NCBI GenBank assembly: GCA_035798135.1
Contig: JAPFBR010000002.1
Span: 62,001 to 126,000, forward strand
Origin: Sediminicola sp035798135
GTDB lineage: Bacteria; Bacteroidota; Bacteroidia; Flavobacteriales; Flavobacteriaceae
DNA length: 64,000 nt
Direction: 5' to 3'
Shown here: one piece after another, positions 25,321-32,802 of the stretch
How positions within the stretch are numbered: position 1 is the stretch's first letter
Layout of the letters: each line of letters opens with the position of its first letter
Translations under genes and position numbers: made by a program
The notes under the pieces: model-generated
Told to the model about the DNA's origin: nothing
The model's input: only the letters and a program-made list of their open reading frames with translations
Database searches by the model: none

Positions 25321-25579
25321 CCTTTGACAGATAAAATCAATAGCTGGATGGACTGAATTGTCGGACAAGTTGGACATAGATTTTTCAGTTCTTATGGAAA
25401 CGGGCAATCCCAATTTTACTGAGATTTATGGAAAACAAAATGCGAAATTGTAGGGGCACGATAGGATAAAAATAATGCAAGAACAGCCGGAAGTTATTTC
25501 ATGGCCGATAGTTAAAAATGGAAAGCAATTTTTACGCATTAAAAATCCCTCGGACGTGGTGAAGTATATTAATCAATAA
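25315..25579 (+). pseudogene. ArsC/Spx-like pseudogene, C-terminal remnant
   Basis: From GAA at 25355 one frame reads ELSDKLDIDFSVLMETGNPN and, after a TAG at 25451, continues to a normal end with EVISWPIVKNGKQFLRI and PSDVVKYINQ. This matches the second half of the ArsC-type protein at 9713-10081 (ELAGRLDMEIEDLV and IMKQPIAIRGKLTILIETP). Just upstream, LTPLTDKINSWMD continues the alignment in a different frame. There is thus at least one frameshift and one stop, and no start codon or N-terminal redox loop remains. Confidence 0.7.
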
Positions 25580-25587
25580 GCCCAATA

Positions 25588-25622
25588 CAAAAAAAAACCA
25601 ACCGATGAGGTTGGTTTTTTTT
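25588..25622. terminator. Bidirectional intrinsic terminator
   Basis: Arms AAACCAACC and GGTTGGTTT around the loop GATGA, flanked by an A run on the left and a T run on the right. It can end transcripts from both sides, including the AraC-type gene that stops 13 nt to the right. Confidence 0.88.
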
Positions 25623-25634
25623 CTTGAAGATATA

Positions 25635-26657
25635 TTATGCTGTTATTGCCAAGGTGTTTTGATGGTCTTGGTATTGTTTGGGACTACAATTGTATTTTTC
25701 CTTGAAAATCTTGGAGAAATAACTTCTACTGGTAAGTCCAACGGTATATACGACTTCTGAAATATTTAAATCGGTAGTTTTGATCAGATGCTCCGCTGCT
25801 TCCACACGTACATTTCTGATAAAGTCCGTTACGGTCCTTTCGTGCATTAATTTAAAGCCTTCCTGTAATTTTGCCGGTGAAAGACCGGATTTATTGCTTA
25901 GATATTTTAAGGTATACTGTATTTCAGGATAATTCTTAATAAAGTCGGAAATTTCACGTACATCTTCCAATTCCCTATTGCTAAGTGATCCACGGTTGCT
26001 TTCAAGGCTTACCAAGTCATCTGTGTGCTGCTGAATTTCCAAGGCCAAGATCATATGGACTATTGCTTCTATCAATAAACTTCTTACAATTCCTTTTTGG
26101 GTAATTGCATTGAGTTGTTGAATTTTATCGGCAATCCTTAAATTATAGGAGCCAGTATATAGGAAGTGGCCATTTTCTTTTTTCGAAAAAAACGTTTCCT
26201 TTAGTTTGGCGTTTAATTTATGGTATGAAAGGGATTTGGCATCTGTACTTACCACTATGGTAGATATTTTATAATGTAAATCCTTTTTAAAATGAAACAC
26301 ATTATCATCATCCGAATTAGTGGTTACAATTCCAGTTTGGAATTGTTCCAACTTCGTTTTATCACCTTCAACTCCAAAACTATGTACTAAGTGTCCTTTA
26401 GAACAATAGGCAAAATATATTGGACTTGAATTTAATACGCGATTCACCAATAGGATATCATTTTTAAAAACAATATCAAATTCAATGTAGGTAATGCTAC
26501 CCTTAAATGTAATACCTCGAATTAAACCTTCTCCCTTTTCATTGTTCAAAGTCAATACCTTTTCATCGGACTTGGAAGTGATATCTCCTCCAAAATGATT
26601 TTGAAGGTCTTGGAACATATTATTAAGATTTGTTGTTTTTAGATGTATGACGTTCAT
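25635..26657 (-). CDS. AraC-family transcriptional regulator, large type
   Basis: A 340-residue regulator. The first 220 residues form an unassigned sensor domain with a cupin-like mix of strands (for example SPIYFAYCSKGHLVHSFGVEG). The C-terminal AraC/XylS domain (about 235-335) has two helix-turn-helix units: TLKYLSNKSGLSPAKLQEGF and ISEVVYTVGLTSRSYFSKIF, followed by the typical KEKYNCSPKQYQ. The effector is unknown. A 48-residue open frame lies upstream on the same strand. Confidence 0.9.
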   Translation of the reverse strand: MNVIHLKTTNLNNMFQDLQNHFGGDITSKSDEKVLTLNNEKGEGLIRGITFKGSITYIEFDIVFKNDILLVNRVLNSSPIYFAYCSKGHLVHSFGVEGDKTKLEQFQTGIVTTNSDDDNVFHFKKDLHYKISTIVVSTDAKSLSYHKLNAKLKETFFSKKENGHFLYTGSYNLRIADKIQQLNAITQKGIVRSLLIEAIVHMILALEIQQHTDDLVSLESNRGSLSNRELEDVREISDFIKNYPEIQYTLKYLSNKSGLSPAKLQEGFKLMHERTVTDFIRNVRVEAAEHLIKTTDLNISEVVYTVGLTSRSYFSKIFKEKYNCSPKQYQDHQNTLAITA

Positions 26658-26788
26658 GATAAAGTTTTTTAAGTTGACTTTTTTAACCCGACTTAGCGGT
26701 TTAAGTTCATTAATCTTTTAAGGTTTTCAAAAAGGACCTTTTTTTTGATGATGCTTTTAGGCAACCTCAATAAGAAGGTAAGATTATC
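26658..26788. other. Upstream region of the AraC-type gene
   Basis: About 130 nt of AT-rich DNA with T runs between a small open frame and the AraC-type gene. No clear palindrome or hairpin is seen. Confidence 0.4.
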
Positions 26789-26935
26789 CTATTTGTCCAA
26801 ATTGTTATCTTTTGAAGAATGTTGGTTTGTCATTCCCATTATAAAATTGTCTGGCATAGCCTTAGAACTGACCTCTCTTTTACGTACTTGCCCTACTTTT
26901 GCAAATTGTTGAAGATTATCTAAATACTTATCCAT
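26789..26935 (-). CDS. Possible small protein (48 residues)
   Basis: An open frame from ATG 26935 encodes 48 residues beginning MDKYLDNLQQFAKVGQVRKR and ending SSKDNNLDK. The composition is protein-like (basic and polar, with a plausible N-terminal helix) and the A-rich leader AAATAAAATAAAAG precedes the ATG, as at many genes here. I recognise no family. It lies upstream of the AraC-type gene on the same strand with a 131-nt gap. It may be a genuine small protein or chance. Confidence 0.4.
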   Translation of the reverse strand: MDKYLDNLQQFAKVGQVRKREVSSKAMPDNFIMGMTNQHSSKDNNLDK

Positions 26936-27204
26936 CTTTTATTTTATTTATTGAGTTAGAGACTATATTTTATTTGATATGGTCAAAATTAGATAAAAAG
27001 GAAGCCTAGTCCCTTACACAATTTTATGATTGTGTTACATAATTCTATCTTTCCATTAAACATTCCCAATAAAATGGATGATAAAAGATCAGTGTTTAGT
27101 GGGGTTAGAAGGAATTTCGGTTAAAGGGAAGGGTAGACGGTAATAGTATAAATAGGAAAGAGCCCTTAAATAAGGGAAAATTAAATTAATTAAGAAGATA
27201 GTCT
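26936..27204. other. Intergenic region after the kinase relic
   Basis: No open frame or hairpin is convincing here. TGATATGGTCA near 26977 resembles the CRP/FNR-type box but has a 5-nt rather than a 6-nt core, so I do not count it. Confidence 0.4.
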
Positions 27205-27970
27205 TTATATAGGGAGATAGATATAAAAAGAGGTGCCTATGTTAATTTGTGAGACAGCTTTGATATAACCATTATGATTCTCCACTATTTTTTTGCAGAT
27301 AGCAAGGCCAATGCCGGTTCCTACATATTCATGTCTTTGGTGTAACCTCTGAAACAGTCCAAATATCTTGTTGGAATTTACCATATCAAAACCAATGCCG
27401 TTATCCTTAATTACTATAAGCTTGTAAGAATTTGCAGGTTTTTGAAACTCCTCATTTATCTTATCAGATTTAACCACGGATGTTTTGATAGTAATGGTAG
27501 GATGTCCTTTTTTTGGACCGTACTAAATGGCGTTAGATATTATGTTATTGAACAATTGTTCTATTTGATAAGGAATTCCAGTAATAGCGGGCAAATTTTT
27601 GTAGATAATTTCACATTCGGATTCACTTATTGTTATAGCTTGATCTTCTTTTACTTTCTCAAGGATATCTTTTAAATCGACACGGGTCATCACTTCCAGG
27701 GTGTCATTTATATGGGAGTAAGTTAAAAGGAACTTAATCAGTGATTGCATCCTACTGGCAGAAGCGTGAATTTTTTTAAAGTAATCTTTGCCTTTTTCGG
27801 ATAAATTATTTTCCTCAAGTTCTGTTAAACGGGAAATAAAAATCCGATGACTTCTGTAAAACCTTAAATTGTCTGTAGCTGATACTAGATGTAAGCAATA
27901 ATATTCCTATTGCAATAATAGGGAGGATGATGTAGGTACTCGTAGAGGATAATAACCTTTTGAAATTCAT
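27205..27970 (-). pseudogene. Decayed membrane histidine kinase
   Basis: Reading from ATG 27970, a short N-terminus with one membrane helix (STYIILPIIAIGILLLTSS) runs into a frame change near 27860. The next frame gives FISRLTELEENNLSEKGKDY and a dimerisation helix ending MQSLIKFLLTYSHI, then the ATPase N-box NNIISNAI followed by TAG at 27523, where YGPKKG should continue. The last part has DNGIGFD and GTGIGLAICKKIV. The sensor domain and the His-containing H-box are deleted. At least one frameshift and one stop are visible, so no active kinase can be made. Confidence 0.85.
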
Positions 27971-27986
27971 TAATTTAGTAAAGAAA

Positions 27987-28433
27987 TTAAATTCTCAATA
28001 AAAAATTATCTTTATTTAAGTTAGAAGTATTGTATTGCCAGTTTATTTGAAGTACTCTTTCAATAGCAACTTTTAGCTTTGTGAAGCTATTGGGTTTATT
28101 AATATAAATGTTGGCACCATAAACAAAAGTATCCTCAATGTCCTTTTCGGAAGAAGAAGTGGAATAGATTGCCACGGACATCGAATCAAGAGCACTGTTC
28201 TTCCTTATTTCCCTTAAGCATTGCATCCCGTTTTTTACGGGCATGTTCAAGTCAAGAAAAACGACCTGCGGCAAAATTACATTTGGAAGGCTTAAATAAT
28301 CCATAAGCTCCTGTCCATTGGTAAATATGGATAGTTTGGTTTGAATTTTTATTTCATCAATGGCTTCTTTAAAGAGGAATCTGTCATCTTCATCATCATC
28401 CGCTAAAGCAACATTAAGGGTTTGTAAGTTCAT
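27987..28433 (-). CDS. Single-domain response regulator (CheY-like)
   Basis: A 148-residue protein that is one receiver domain plus a short tail. Acidic residues in VALADDDEDDRFLF, the phospho-Asp in VVFLDLNMPVKNG (near residue 63), the Thr/Ser in AIYSTSSSEKD and the Lys in IYINKPNSF are all present. No output domain follows. It lies 6 nt after the AraC-type gene and 16 nt before the decayed kinase, so it has lost its cognate kinase at this site. It may now take phosphate from another kinase, such as the PAS kinase at 38.6-41.5 kb. Confidence 0.92.
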   Translation of the reverse strand: MNLQTLNVALADDDEDDRFLFKEAIDEIKIQTKLSIFTNGQELMDYLSLPNVILPQVVFLDLNMPVKNGMQCLREIRKNSALDSMSVAIYSTSSSEKDIEDTFVYGANIYINKPNSFTKLKVAIERVLQINWQYNTSNLNKDNFLLRI

Positions 28434-28439
28434 AAATGT

Positions 28440-29000
28440 TTAATTATGACTGTCATTTGCACGACGTTTTTGAATTATTTTTTGAAAAGCAGAAGGCGTA
28501 AGTCCCGTTGTTTTTTTAAACTGATAAGATAAATGTGCCACACTGCTATAATTCAATTGGTATGCTATTTCTGTTAAGGTGCAATTATTACTGATAATTA
28601 GACTTTTGGCGTGATCTATTTTTTTTAAGATCACATAATTCTCAATAGAGGAATAGGTGACCTCCGAAAAAACATTCGATAAATAAACATACGAATAATT
28701 CAGCGTTTCCGATAAATAACTCGAAACTTTATAGTTCCTTGCCTTTTCATGGTGATGCATCATATTGTTAATGGTCTCTTTGATACGATGTACCAAGGCA
28801 CTTTTTTGATCTTCAATTATTTCAATCCCATAAAAGGCCAAGGAGGTTCTTAGTTTATTTTTTTGATCTTCGTTTAATGGTCGCTCAAATTCTATTTCTC
28901 CATGACCATGTAAACGATAGGGTACAGACAGGGATGTCAACTGTTCCTGAAGAACTATTTTACAGATGGTACTATAATCATATTTGACGTTTAACTTCAT
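28440..29000 (-). CDS. AraC-family transcriptional regulator, short type
   Basis: A 186-residue regulator. The first 80 residues are an unassigned alpha/beta domain (VKYDYSTICKIVLQEQL). The C-terminal AraC domain (about 85-180) has VSSYLSETLNYSYVYLSNVF and the second helix-turn-helix TLTEIAYQLNYSSVAHLSYQF, then KKTTGLTPSAFQ. This short AraC type without a ligand domain is common in flavobacteria beside receiver proteins. It is the first gene of the unit with the receiver and the kinase relic, so the three once formed a signalling module. Confidence 0.88.
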   Translation of the reverse strand: MKLNVKYDYSTICKIVLQEQLTSLSVPYRLHGHGEIEFERPLNEDQKNKLRTSLAFYGIEIIEDQKSALVHRIKETINNMMHHHEKARNYKVSSYLSETLNYSYVYLSNVFSEVTYSSIENYVILKKIDHAKSLIISNNCTLTEIAYQLNYSSVAHLSYQFKKTTGLTPSAFQKIIQKRRANDSHN

Positions 29001-29506
29001 TGGTTCCCCCCGTATTTCAATTCAATTTTAGAATGACCTTAACTAAAATGGACATCTTGTTGTGTATTTGTGAATAGTGCAAATATCATCCTTTTTTTGA
29101 TATTTATTGTATTTACAACAAACTTTTGAAGGTCATTAGATCCTTGTTACCAGCTAAGTAGACAATTAGGAAGAAGGGATTTAGCAATCAGATATATTTG
29201 GCTGGTAAATGTTTAAAAGTGGTGAATTGTGTGTTGCCCCATGTAAGTTATAAACAAATGGCAAGATATAGAAGGATAGGGGGAGGGATAGGTCATGAGG
29301 CTATAAGAAAGAGTAGGTTCTGGGATTGTTTAATGTTAACTCGTTTCGTTTTTTTTGGAGCTCTTTGAAAAATTCTGCGGCACCCTAATTTTTAGATGGT
29401 CCGAAACACATTAAGAAGACGCCTTTTTTTTTAGTACTCTTCGATATAGTTTCTTGCATTTCCTCATATTCATTCCTTCGCTGTAATGTAATATGTATTA
29501 AAATAG
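29001..29506. other. Intergenic region with a weak coding relic
   Basis: A 500-nt gap without an intact gene. On the minus strand near 29340-29490 one frame reads LQRRNEYEEMQETISKSTKK and KGVFLMCFGPSKN, a TAG, then GAAEFFKELQKKRNEL. This looks protein-like with a single stop, but no start codon or family is recognisable. It may be the remnant of a small gene. Confidence 0.35.
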
Positions 29507-29546
29507 AAAAACGGACAACTCATGAATATTGAGAAGTCCGTTTTCT
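29507..29546 (-). terminator. Intrinsic terminator after the small lipoprotein gene
   Basis: Arms AAAACGGAC and GTCCGTTTT enclose a partly paired loop (ACTC/GAG). On the minus strand it follows the lipoprotein gene by 22 nt. Confidence 0.8.
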
Positions 29547-29568
29547 AGTTCTGGGGGAACTTAATGAC

Positions 29569-29751
29569 TTAATTGTCGTCGGTGGCATCATCTATTTCGT
29601 CTCCAATTTCTTCAGCCCCTTCTTCGATATCATCACCGACCTCTTCTATACCATCCTTAACTTTTTCTCCAGTAGTTTTTTCTTCCCTACAGCTGGTAAG
29701 GGAAAGAGTGCTAACTAAAAGAAACATGAGTAATAAAATTGATTTTTTCAT
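29569..29751 (-). CDS. Small acidic lipoprotein
   Basis: A 60-residue protein with a lipoprotein signal: MKKSILLLMFLLVSTLSLTSC, in which the last Cys (residue 21) would be lipidated. The mature part is only 40 residues and extremely acidic (GDDIEEGAEEIGDEIDD). Such small lipoproteins are common near stress and membrane genes in Bacteroidota and have no known function. It lies 19 nt after the DUF1328-type gene on the same strand. Confidence 0.8.
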   Translation of the reverse strand: MKKSILLLMFLLVSTLSLTSCREEKTTGEKVKDGIEEVGDDIEEGAEEIGDEIDDATDDN

Positions 29752-29770
29752 ATGTGTCTATAATTAATGG

Positions 29771-29932
29771 TTATATTTTTTTTCTTCCAGTAATCAAGGA
29801 GATTACCAATAATATTATAAAAATAAAAAATAAAATTTTTGCTATACCTGCTGCTCCCGCAGCTATTCCACCAAATCCAAAGATTGCGGCAACAATAGCA
29901 AGAATTACGAATGTTACTGTCCAACGTAGCAT
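29771..29932 (-). CDS. DUF1328-type small membrane protein
   Basis: A 53-residue protein not long enough for standard gene lists. It begins MLRWTVTFVILAIVAAIFGF, has the Gly/Ala-rich turn GGIAAGAAGIAKIL, and then a second helix FFIFIILLVISLI with the basic end TGRKKI. This is the complete DUF1328 layout (two membrane helices; stress-induced family). The length and motif match make it very likely real. It is followed by the acidic lipoprotein, suggesting a small envelope-stress unit. Confidence 0.88.
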   Translation of the reverse strand: MLRWTVTFVILAIVAAIFGFGGIAAGAAGIAKILFFIFIILLVISLITGRKKI

Positions 29933-30192
29933 AATATTTGTTTTTAGATTAATATGTTATTTACTTCAAGGAATGCCTTTTATTGTTCCTCTTAACCAAA
30001 GATGCAAAACACGGAGAAGAAGTCATGATGCTATCCGATTAAATTTTAGCTCATTAGCCTTCATTGGTGGACCTGTATTTTTTGTGCTGTTTATATTGTA
30101 AGTGTAGTACATTGGGATGAAAAAGCGTTGGGAATGGTGTAAAGTAAATTAACTTGAATGGGGAAGACATCTTTTAAAAAAAACTATGGAGG
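29933..30192. other. Intergenic region between DUF1328 and the SRAP-like gene
   Basis: No supported gene. An open frame across 29739-30101 on the plus strand is the shadow of the DUF1328 gene with an extension and has no family resemblance. Confidence 0.4.
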
Positions 30193-30903
30193 TTATGCAT
30201 GAAGTATCGGTAAGGTCTCATAAAATACAGGATCCAACATGCTCCTAAATTTAATGTTCCTATAATAAAATTCCTTAGCTATCGGATATGCGGTAAAGTT
30301 AGACTTTTGGTTTAATTCAATTAATCCGTCAAAGTCACTTTCCTCAAGTTTGTGCTCCAACCAATTGGTCTTTTCTGTTTTTGGTATGATCAAAGGGGCT
30401 TCTAGTCCCAGGTTGTGAATTTCTTGGGGAATTCCATTAGTGCCTTTCCCAACCAAAAGTGCCGCAGTAATAAAACCATCGTTTAAAGAAGTATAAATTC
30501 CACCAATCATAAATGGTTCATTTTGTGGAAGATGCACATAATATGGATAAAGTTCACCTTGATGCAAATGGGAAACAAAATATCCGGTCACCACTATAAG
30601 ACATCTTTTTGACGCCTTTCCAATAAAGGATAAAGAATTACTGCACAATTTTTCTACGGGTATATTGAGTGTATTCTCTATTTGTTGGTAGGTTTCCCAA
30701 TCGCCAATATAATTATTTGGCAACAGGCCCCATACGGCAAAATTTACCAGATTGGAATTGTCCTCTGTGATTATGGGTAACAATTCTTCTTCCAAACCAT
30801 TAATAACAGGATTGGGTACATGAACTCGTGGGTATTTTAGATGTACGCCGAATTCATTTTCTATAACATTGCGAGTTGCTGTATTTGAAACCTTGTAATA
30901 CAT
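30193..30903 (-). CDS. Degenerate SRAP (YedK/HMCES) family protein
   Basis: A 236-residue protein with the fold markers of SRAP proteins, which cap abasic sites in single-stranded DNA through Cys2. Family stretches are VNFAVWGLLPN, RCLIVVTGYF, YPYYVHLPQNEPFMIGGIY and EIHNLGLEAPLIIP. Key residues have changed: residue 2 is Tyr instead of Cys, and the active-site Glu (usually in DGFYEW) is Val in TGYFVS. The Asn of the NARSE motif (here NIPVE) and the His in EIHN remain. Covalent cross-linking is therefore unlikely; DNA binding without chemistry is possible. Confidence 0.82.
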   Translation of the reverse strand: MYYKVSNTATRNVIENEFGVHLKYPRVHVPNPVINGLEEELLPIITEDNSNLVNFAVWGLLPNNYIGDWETYQQIENTLNIPVEKLCSNSLSFIGKASKRCLIVVTGYFVSHLHQGELYPYYVHLPQNEPFMIGGIYTSLNDGFITAALLVGKGTNGIPQEIHNLGLEAPLIIPKTEKTNWLEHKLEESDFDGLIELNQKSNFTAYPIAKEFYYRNIKFRSMLDPVFYETLPILHA

Positions 30904-30938
30904 GGAGTATAAATTTTGTTAGTAGGGATAAACTTAAT

Positions 30939-30955
30939 GTTGTTATTATAACAAC
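30939..30955. promoter_or_regulatory. Perfect 8-bp inverted repeat upstream of the SRAP-like gene
   Basis: GTTGTTAT-T-ATAACAAC, 36 nt before the SRAP-like start codon. It is a candidate operator. It is too AT-rich and lacks a T tract for a terminator. Confidence 0.4.
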
Positions 30956-30971
30956 GGACACTTACCCTTTC

Positions 30972-31421
30972 TTAGTCAATAGCTACCAAACCCTTAATGG
31001 TATTTATGTTGACCGTAATGATGTTTTTTTGGTTAGTAAGAATTTCAGCAGTGGATGTCAGTAAATCTGTATTGCTTAATACGCACTCGTATTCTTTCAT
31101 TGTATCATTTGCCACTTTTAATACTTCTTCCAATATGGCTTCATCGTTATTGAAGGAGAAAACCGACTTTATTTCCATCCATGCTCTGTGTACCGTGCTA
31201 GTAGTACTACCTCCTTTTTCTATAGTTTGTCCATACTTTCTAATTTCTTCCTTTAATTCATATCTGAAATCATAGAACTCAGTGGATTTTTTTGTAAAAA
31301 ATGCTTTAAGATTGGGATGTTCTGTATTTTCCGCAGCCTTTAAAAATCCTTTTTCTGCATCAAAAGTCAGTTCTAAAAGGGTGTTTAAACTTGTTCCTAC
31401 TTCCTCTGTATATGAGCTCAT
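30972..31421 (-). CDS. PA2169-type four-helix bundle protein (DUF2383)
   Basis: A 149-residue helical protein. The start with LNTLLELTFDAEKGFLKAAEN, the middle FFTKKSTEFYDFRYELKEEI and the end with KNIITVNINTIKGL fit the DUF2383/PA2169 family of ferritin-like helical bundles, often induced by stress. The carboxylate/His residues typical of diiron sites are sparse here, so metal binding is doubtful. It stands on the minus strand between the SRAP-like gene and a small membrane protein gene. Confidence 0.82.
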   Translation of the reverse strand: MSSYTEEVGTSLNTLLELTFDAEKGFLKAAENTEHPNLKAFFTKKSTEFYDFRYELKEEIRKYGQTIEKGGSTTSTVHRAWMEIKSVFSFNNDEAILEEVLKVANDTMKEYECVLSNTDLLTSTAEILTNQKNIITVNINTIKGLVAID

Positions 31422-31503
31422 GTTACCAATTGTTAAGAAAATGCTTTATAGGGATGCCATTGTTTAGATATAAATCATATCACTTTAGTGTGCCGAGAAG
31501 CTT

Positions 31504-31815
31504 TTAGAGCGCTACTTTATTCCTGTTTTTAAGTTCAATAATTTTGGTTTTTAAATTATTTTGGGTAGACGCCTGCTTGTTGAAACGATCAGAAATGGTA
31601 AATCCCAATTTCTCACCAATAAAATTTTGCTTGGGAGAAATTCTTAAATCAGACATACGGGATGCTGGTGGTTTTATCTTTTTTTCCTGAATTGTATAGA
31701 AATCTTCATCCTCATAATCAACATCCGGTACAATGATTTTCTCCAATAGAATAAACAAAATCAGCCCGAAAGCGAAACCACAAACAAAAATGGAAATAAT
31801 TTGAATTGTATTCAT
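31504..31815 (-). CDS. Small membrane-anchored protein of unknown function
   Basis: A 103-residue protein with one N-terminal membrane helix (IQIISIFVCGFAFGLILFIL), a short acidic linker DVDYEDEDFYTIQEKK and a basic, soluble tail ending KTKIIELKNRNKVAL. This gives an anchor-plus-cytosolic-tail layout. I recognise no family. It starts 30 nt after the helical gene at 31846-32226 on the same strand, so they may be cotranscribed. Confidence 0.65.
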   Translation of the reverse strand: MNTIQIISIFVCGFAFGLILFILLEKIIVPDVDYEDEDFYTIQEKKIKPPASRMSDLRISPKQNFIGEKLGFTISDRFNKQASTQNNLKTKIIELKNRNKVAL

Positions 31816-31845
31816 TGTCAGTATATTTTAGAATCATTTAAATTT

Positions 31846-32226
31846 TCAAGAATTGGAGGTTATGTAAGTATTGGACCCTATTGATTTTTCGTATTGGAAC
31901 AATAGTTTTTCCACCTCCTCTTTTAATCTCAATATCTGGACACCCCATATTATAACATCTTGGGTCGTTGGATCCAACTCGCCTAGCAGACGTTTAATTT
32001 TTTCTCCATTTTTAACCTCTAGATTAAATTGGTCAGCTTGCTTTTCAATGGCTATATCCATAAAAAAAGAAATACTTACAGCACAATACACTTCTAACTC
32101 ATTTTGAAATTCCTCCAACAATCTATTTTTCTTTAGTACCGCTGCGGATTCATCGGACAGCTCTTCCAGAAGAAACCTAAATTTATGGTGGCAGGTATAT
32201 AAGGTATCAATACTAGCCATAAGCAA
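31846..32226 (-). CDS. Helical protein of unknown function
   Basis: A 126-residue, all-helical protein; MASIDTLYTCHHKF from the ATG at 32220 is an equally good start. It has segments LLEELSDESAAVLKKNRLLEE and ILRLKEEVEKLLFQYEKS. Its size and helix pattern recall the helical proteins at 10333 and 21815, but I see no clear residue alignment, so a family link is only a guess. No metal-binding motif is evident. Confidence 0.65.
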   Translation of the reverse strand: MLMASIDTLYTCHHKFRFLLEELSDESAAVLKKNRLLEEFQNELEVYCAVSISFFMDIAIEKQADQFNLEVKNGEKIKRLLGELDPTTQDVIIWGVQILRLKEEVEKLLFQYEKSIGSNTYITSNS

Positions 32227-32388
32227 TCAATTTTTTAGATCCGTTTTTATAGGCTGACCTTTAAGTATATAGGTGCTTTTCTATCGGTCAAAGTTAGCAC
32301 AGGTAAATACCGAATAGGTGCTCTATTGGAATTAAGATTAACCCAATCCTATTTGGCATCGCAGATCTTATAAGAATTAATTTTTGAA

Positions 32389-32400
32389 TGATTTGCATCA
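32389..32400 (+). promoter_or_regulatory. CRP/FNR-type box before a small membrane peptide gene
   Basis: TGATTTGCATCA fits the box pattern. A -7-like TAGTTTTA lies 2 nt closer (32422-32429) than at the other copies, and the leader would be about 86 nt. It is a weaker match and may be fortuitous. Confidence 0.35.
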
Positions 32401-32521
32401 ATGTAATTCGTGAAGATGTCTTAGTTTTACTGTTGAATTCAGGGATATATTGGTTCTATAATGGCTTTAAAAGTGTTCTTTATGTAGCCTGAATTGCAGT
32501 AATTAATGAAACAAATAAATT

Positions 32522-32695
32522 ATGCAGGAAAAAGAAAACGACAGCAATACAAAATTTGTAAAGGAAGAAGGAAATCAAACACAGCAATTTATACTTCAGA
32601 AAAATTCCAAAACTAAAATGGCGGCAATTATTATAACCATTGTCTTAGTTTTGCTGGTGGTTGGATTATTTGTTTCAGGATTTATTTTTTGGTGA
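32522..32695 (+). CDS. Small single-pass membrane protein (57 residues)
   Basis: An open frame too short for standard lists. It starts MQEKENDSNTKFVKEEGNQT, a polar 32-residue segment, and then has one membrane helix AAIIITIVLVLLVVGLFVSG ending FIFW. The clean split into a polar head and a perfect hydrophobic helix argues against chance. It probably lies in the inner membrane with the head in the cytoplasm (positive NSKTK before the helix). No family is recognised. It may be driven by the box at 32389. Confidence 0.6.
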   Translation: MQEKENDSNTKFVKEEGNQTQQFILQKNSKTKMAAIIITIVLVLLVVGLFVSGFIFW

Positions 32696-32802
32696 AGGGT
32701 AACAATACCAAGCTTTTAGTACAAGTAGAATTATGCATTGTATGCTAATAAAATGCGGATATGTATTGATATTCAGGGAACAATAAATTCACGTTATGTA
32801 AA

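Noticed and set aside
26970..27000. TGATATGGTCA near 26977 as another CRP/FNR-type box
   Set aside because: The core is one nucleotide short of the TGA-N6-TCA pattern and no gene lies at the proper distance.
27442..27675. 77-residue plus-strand frame across the kinase relic
   Set aside because: It is a shadow of the decayed kinase and has no recognisable features.
29340..29490. A protein-like relic on the minus strand
   Set aside because: It has one stop and no family match, so I list it only as an uncertain part of the intergenic region.
29739..30101. 120-residue plus-strand open frame near the small lipoprotein
   Set aside because: It lies across the DUF1328 gene on the other strand; its hydrophobic N-part is the mirror of that gene's helices.
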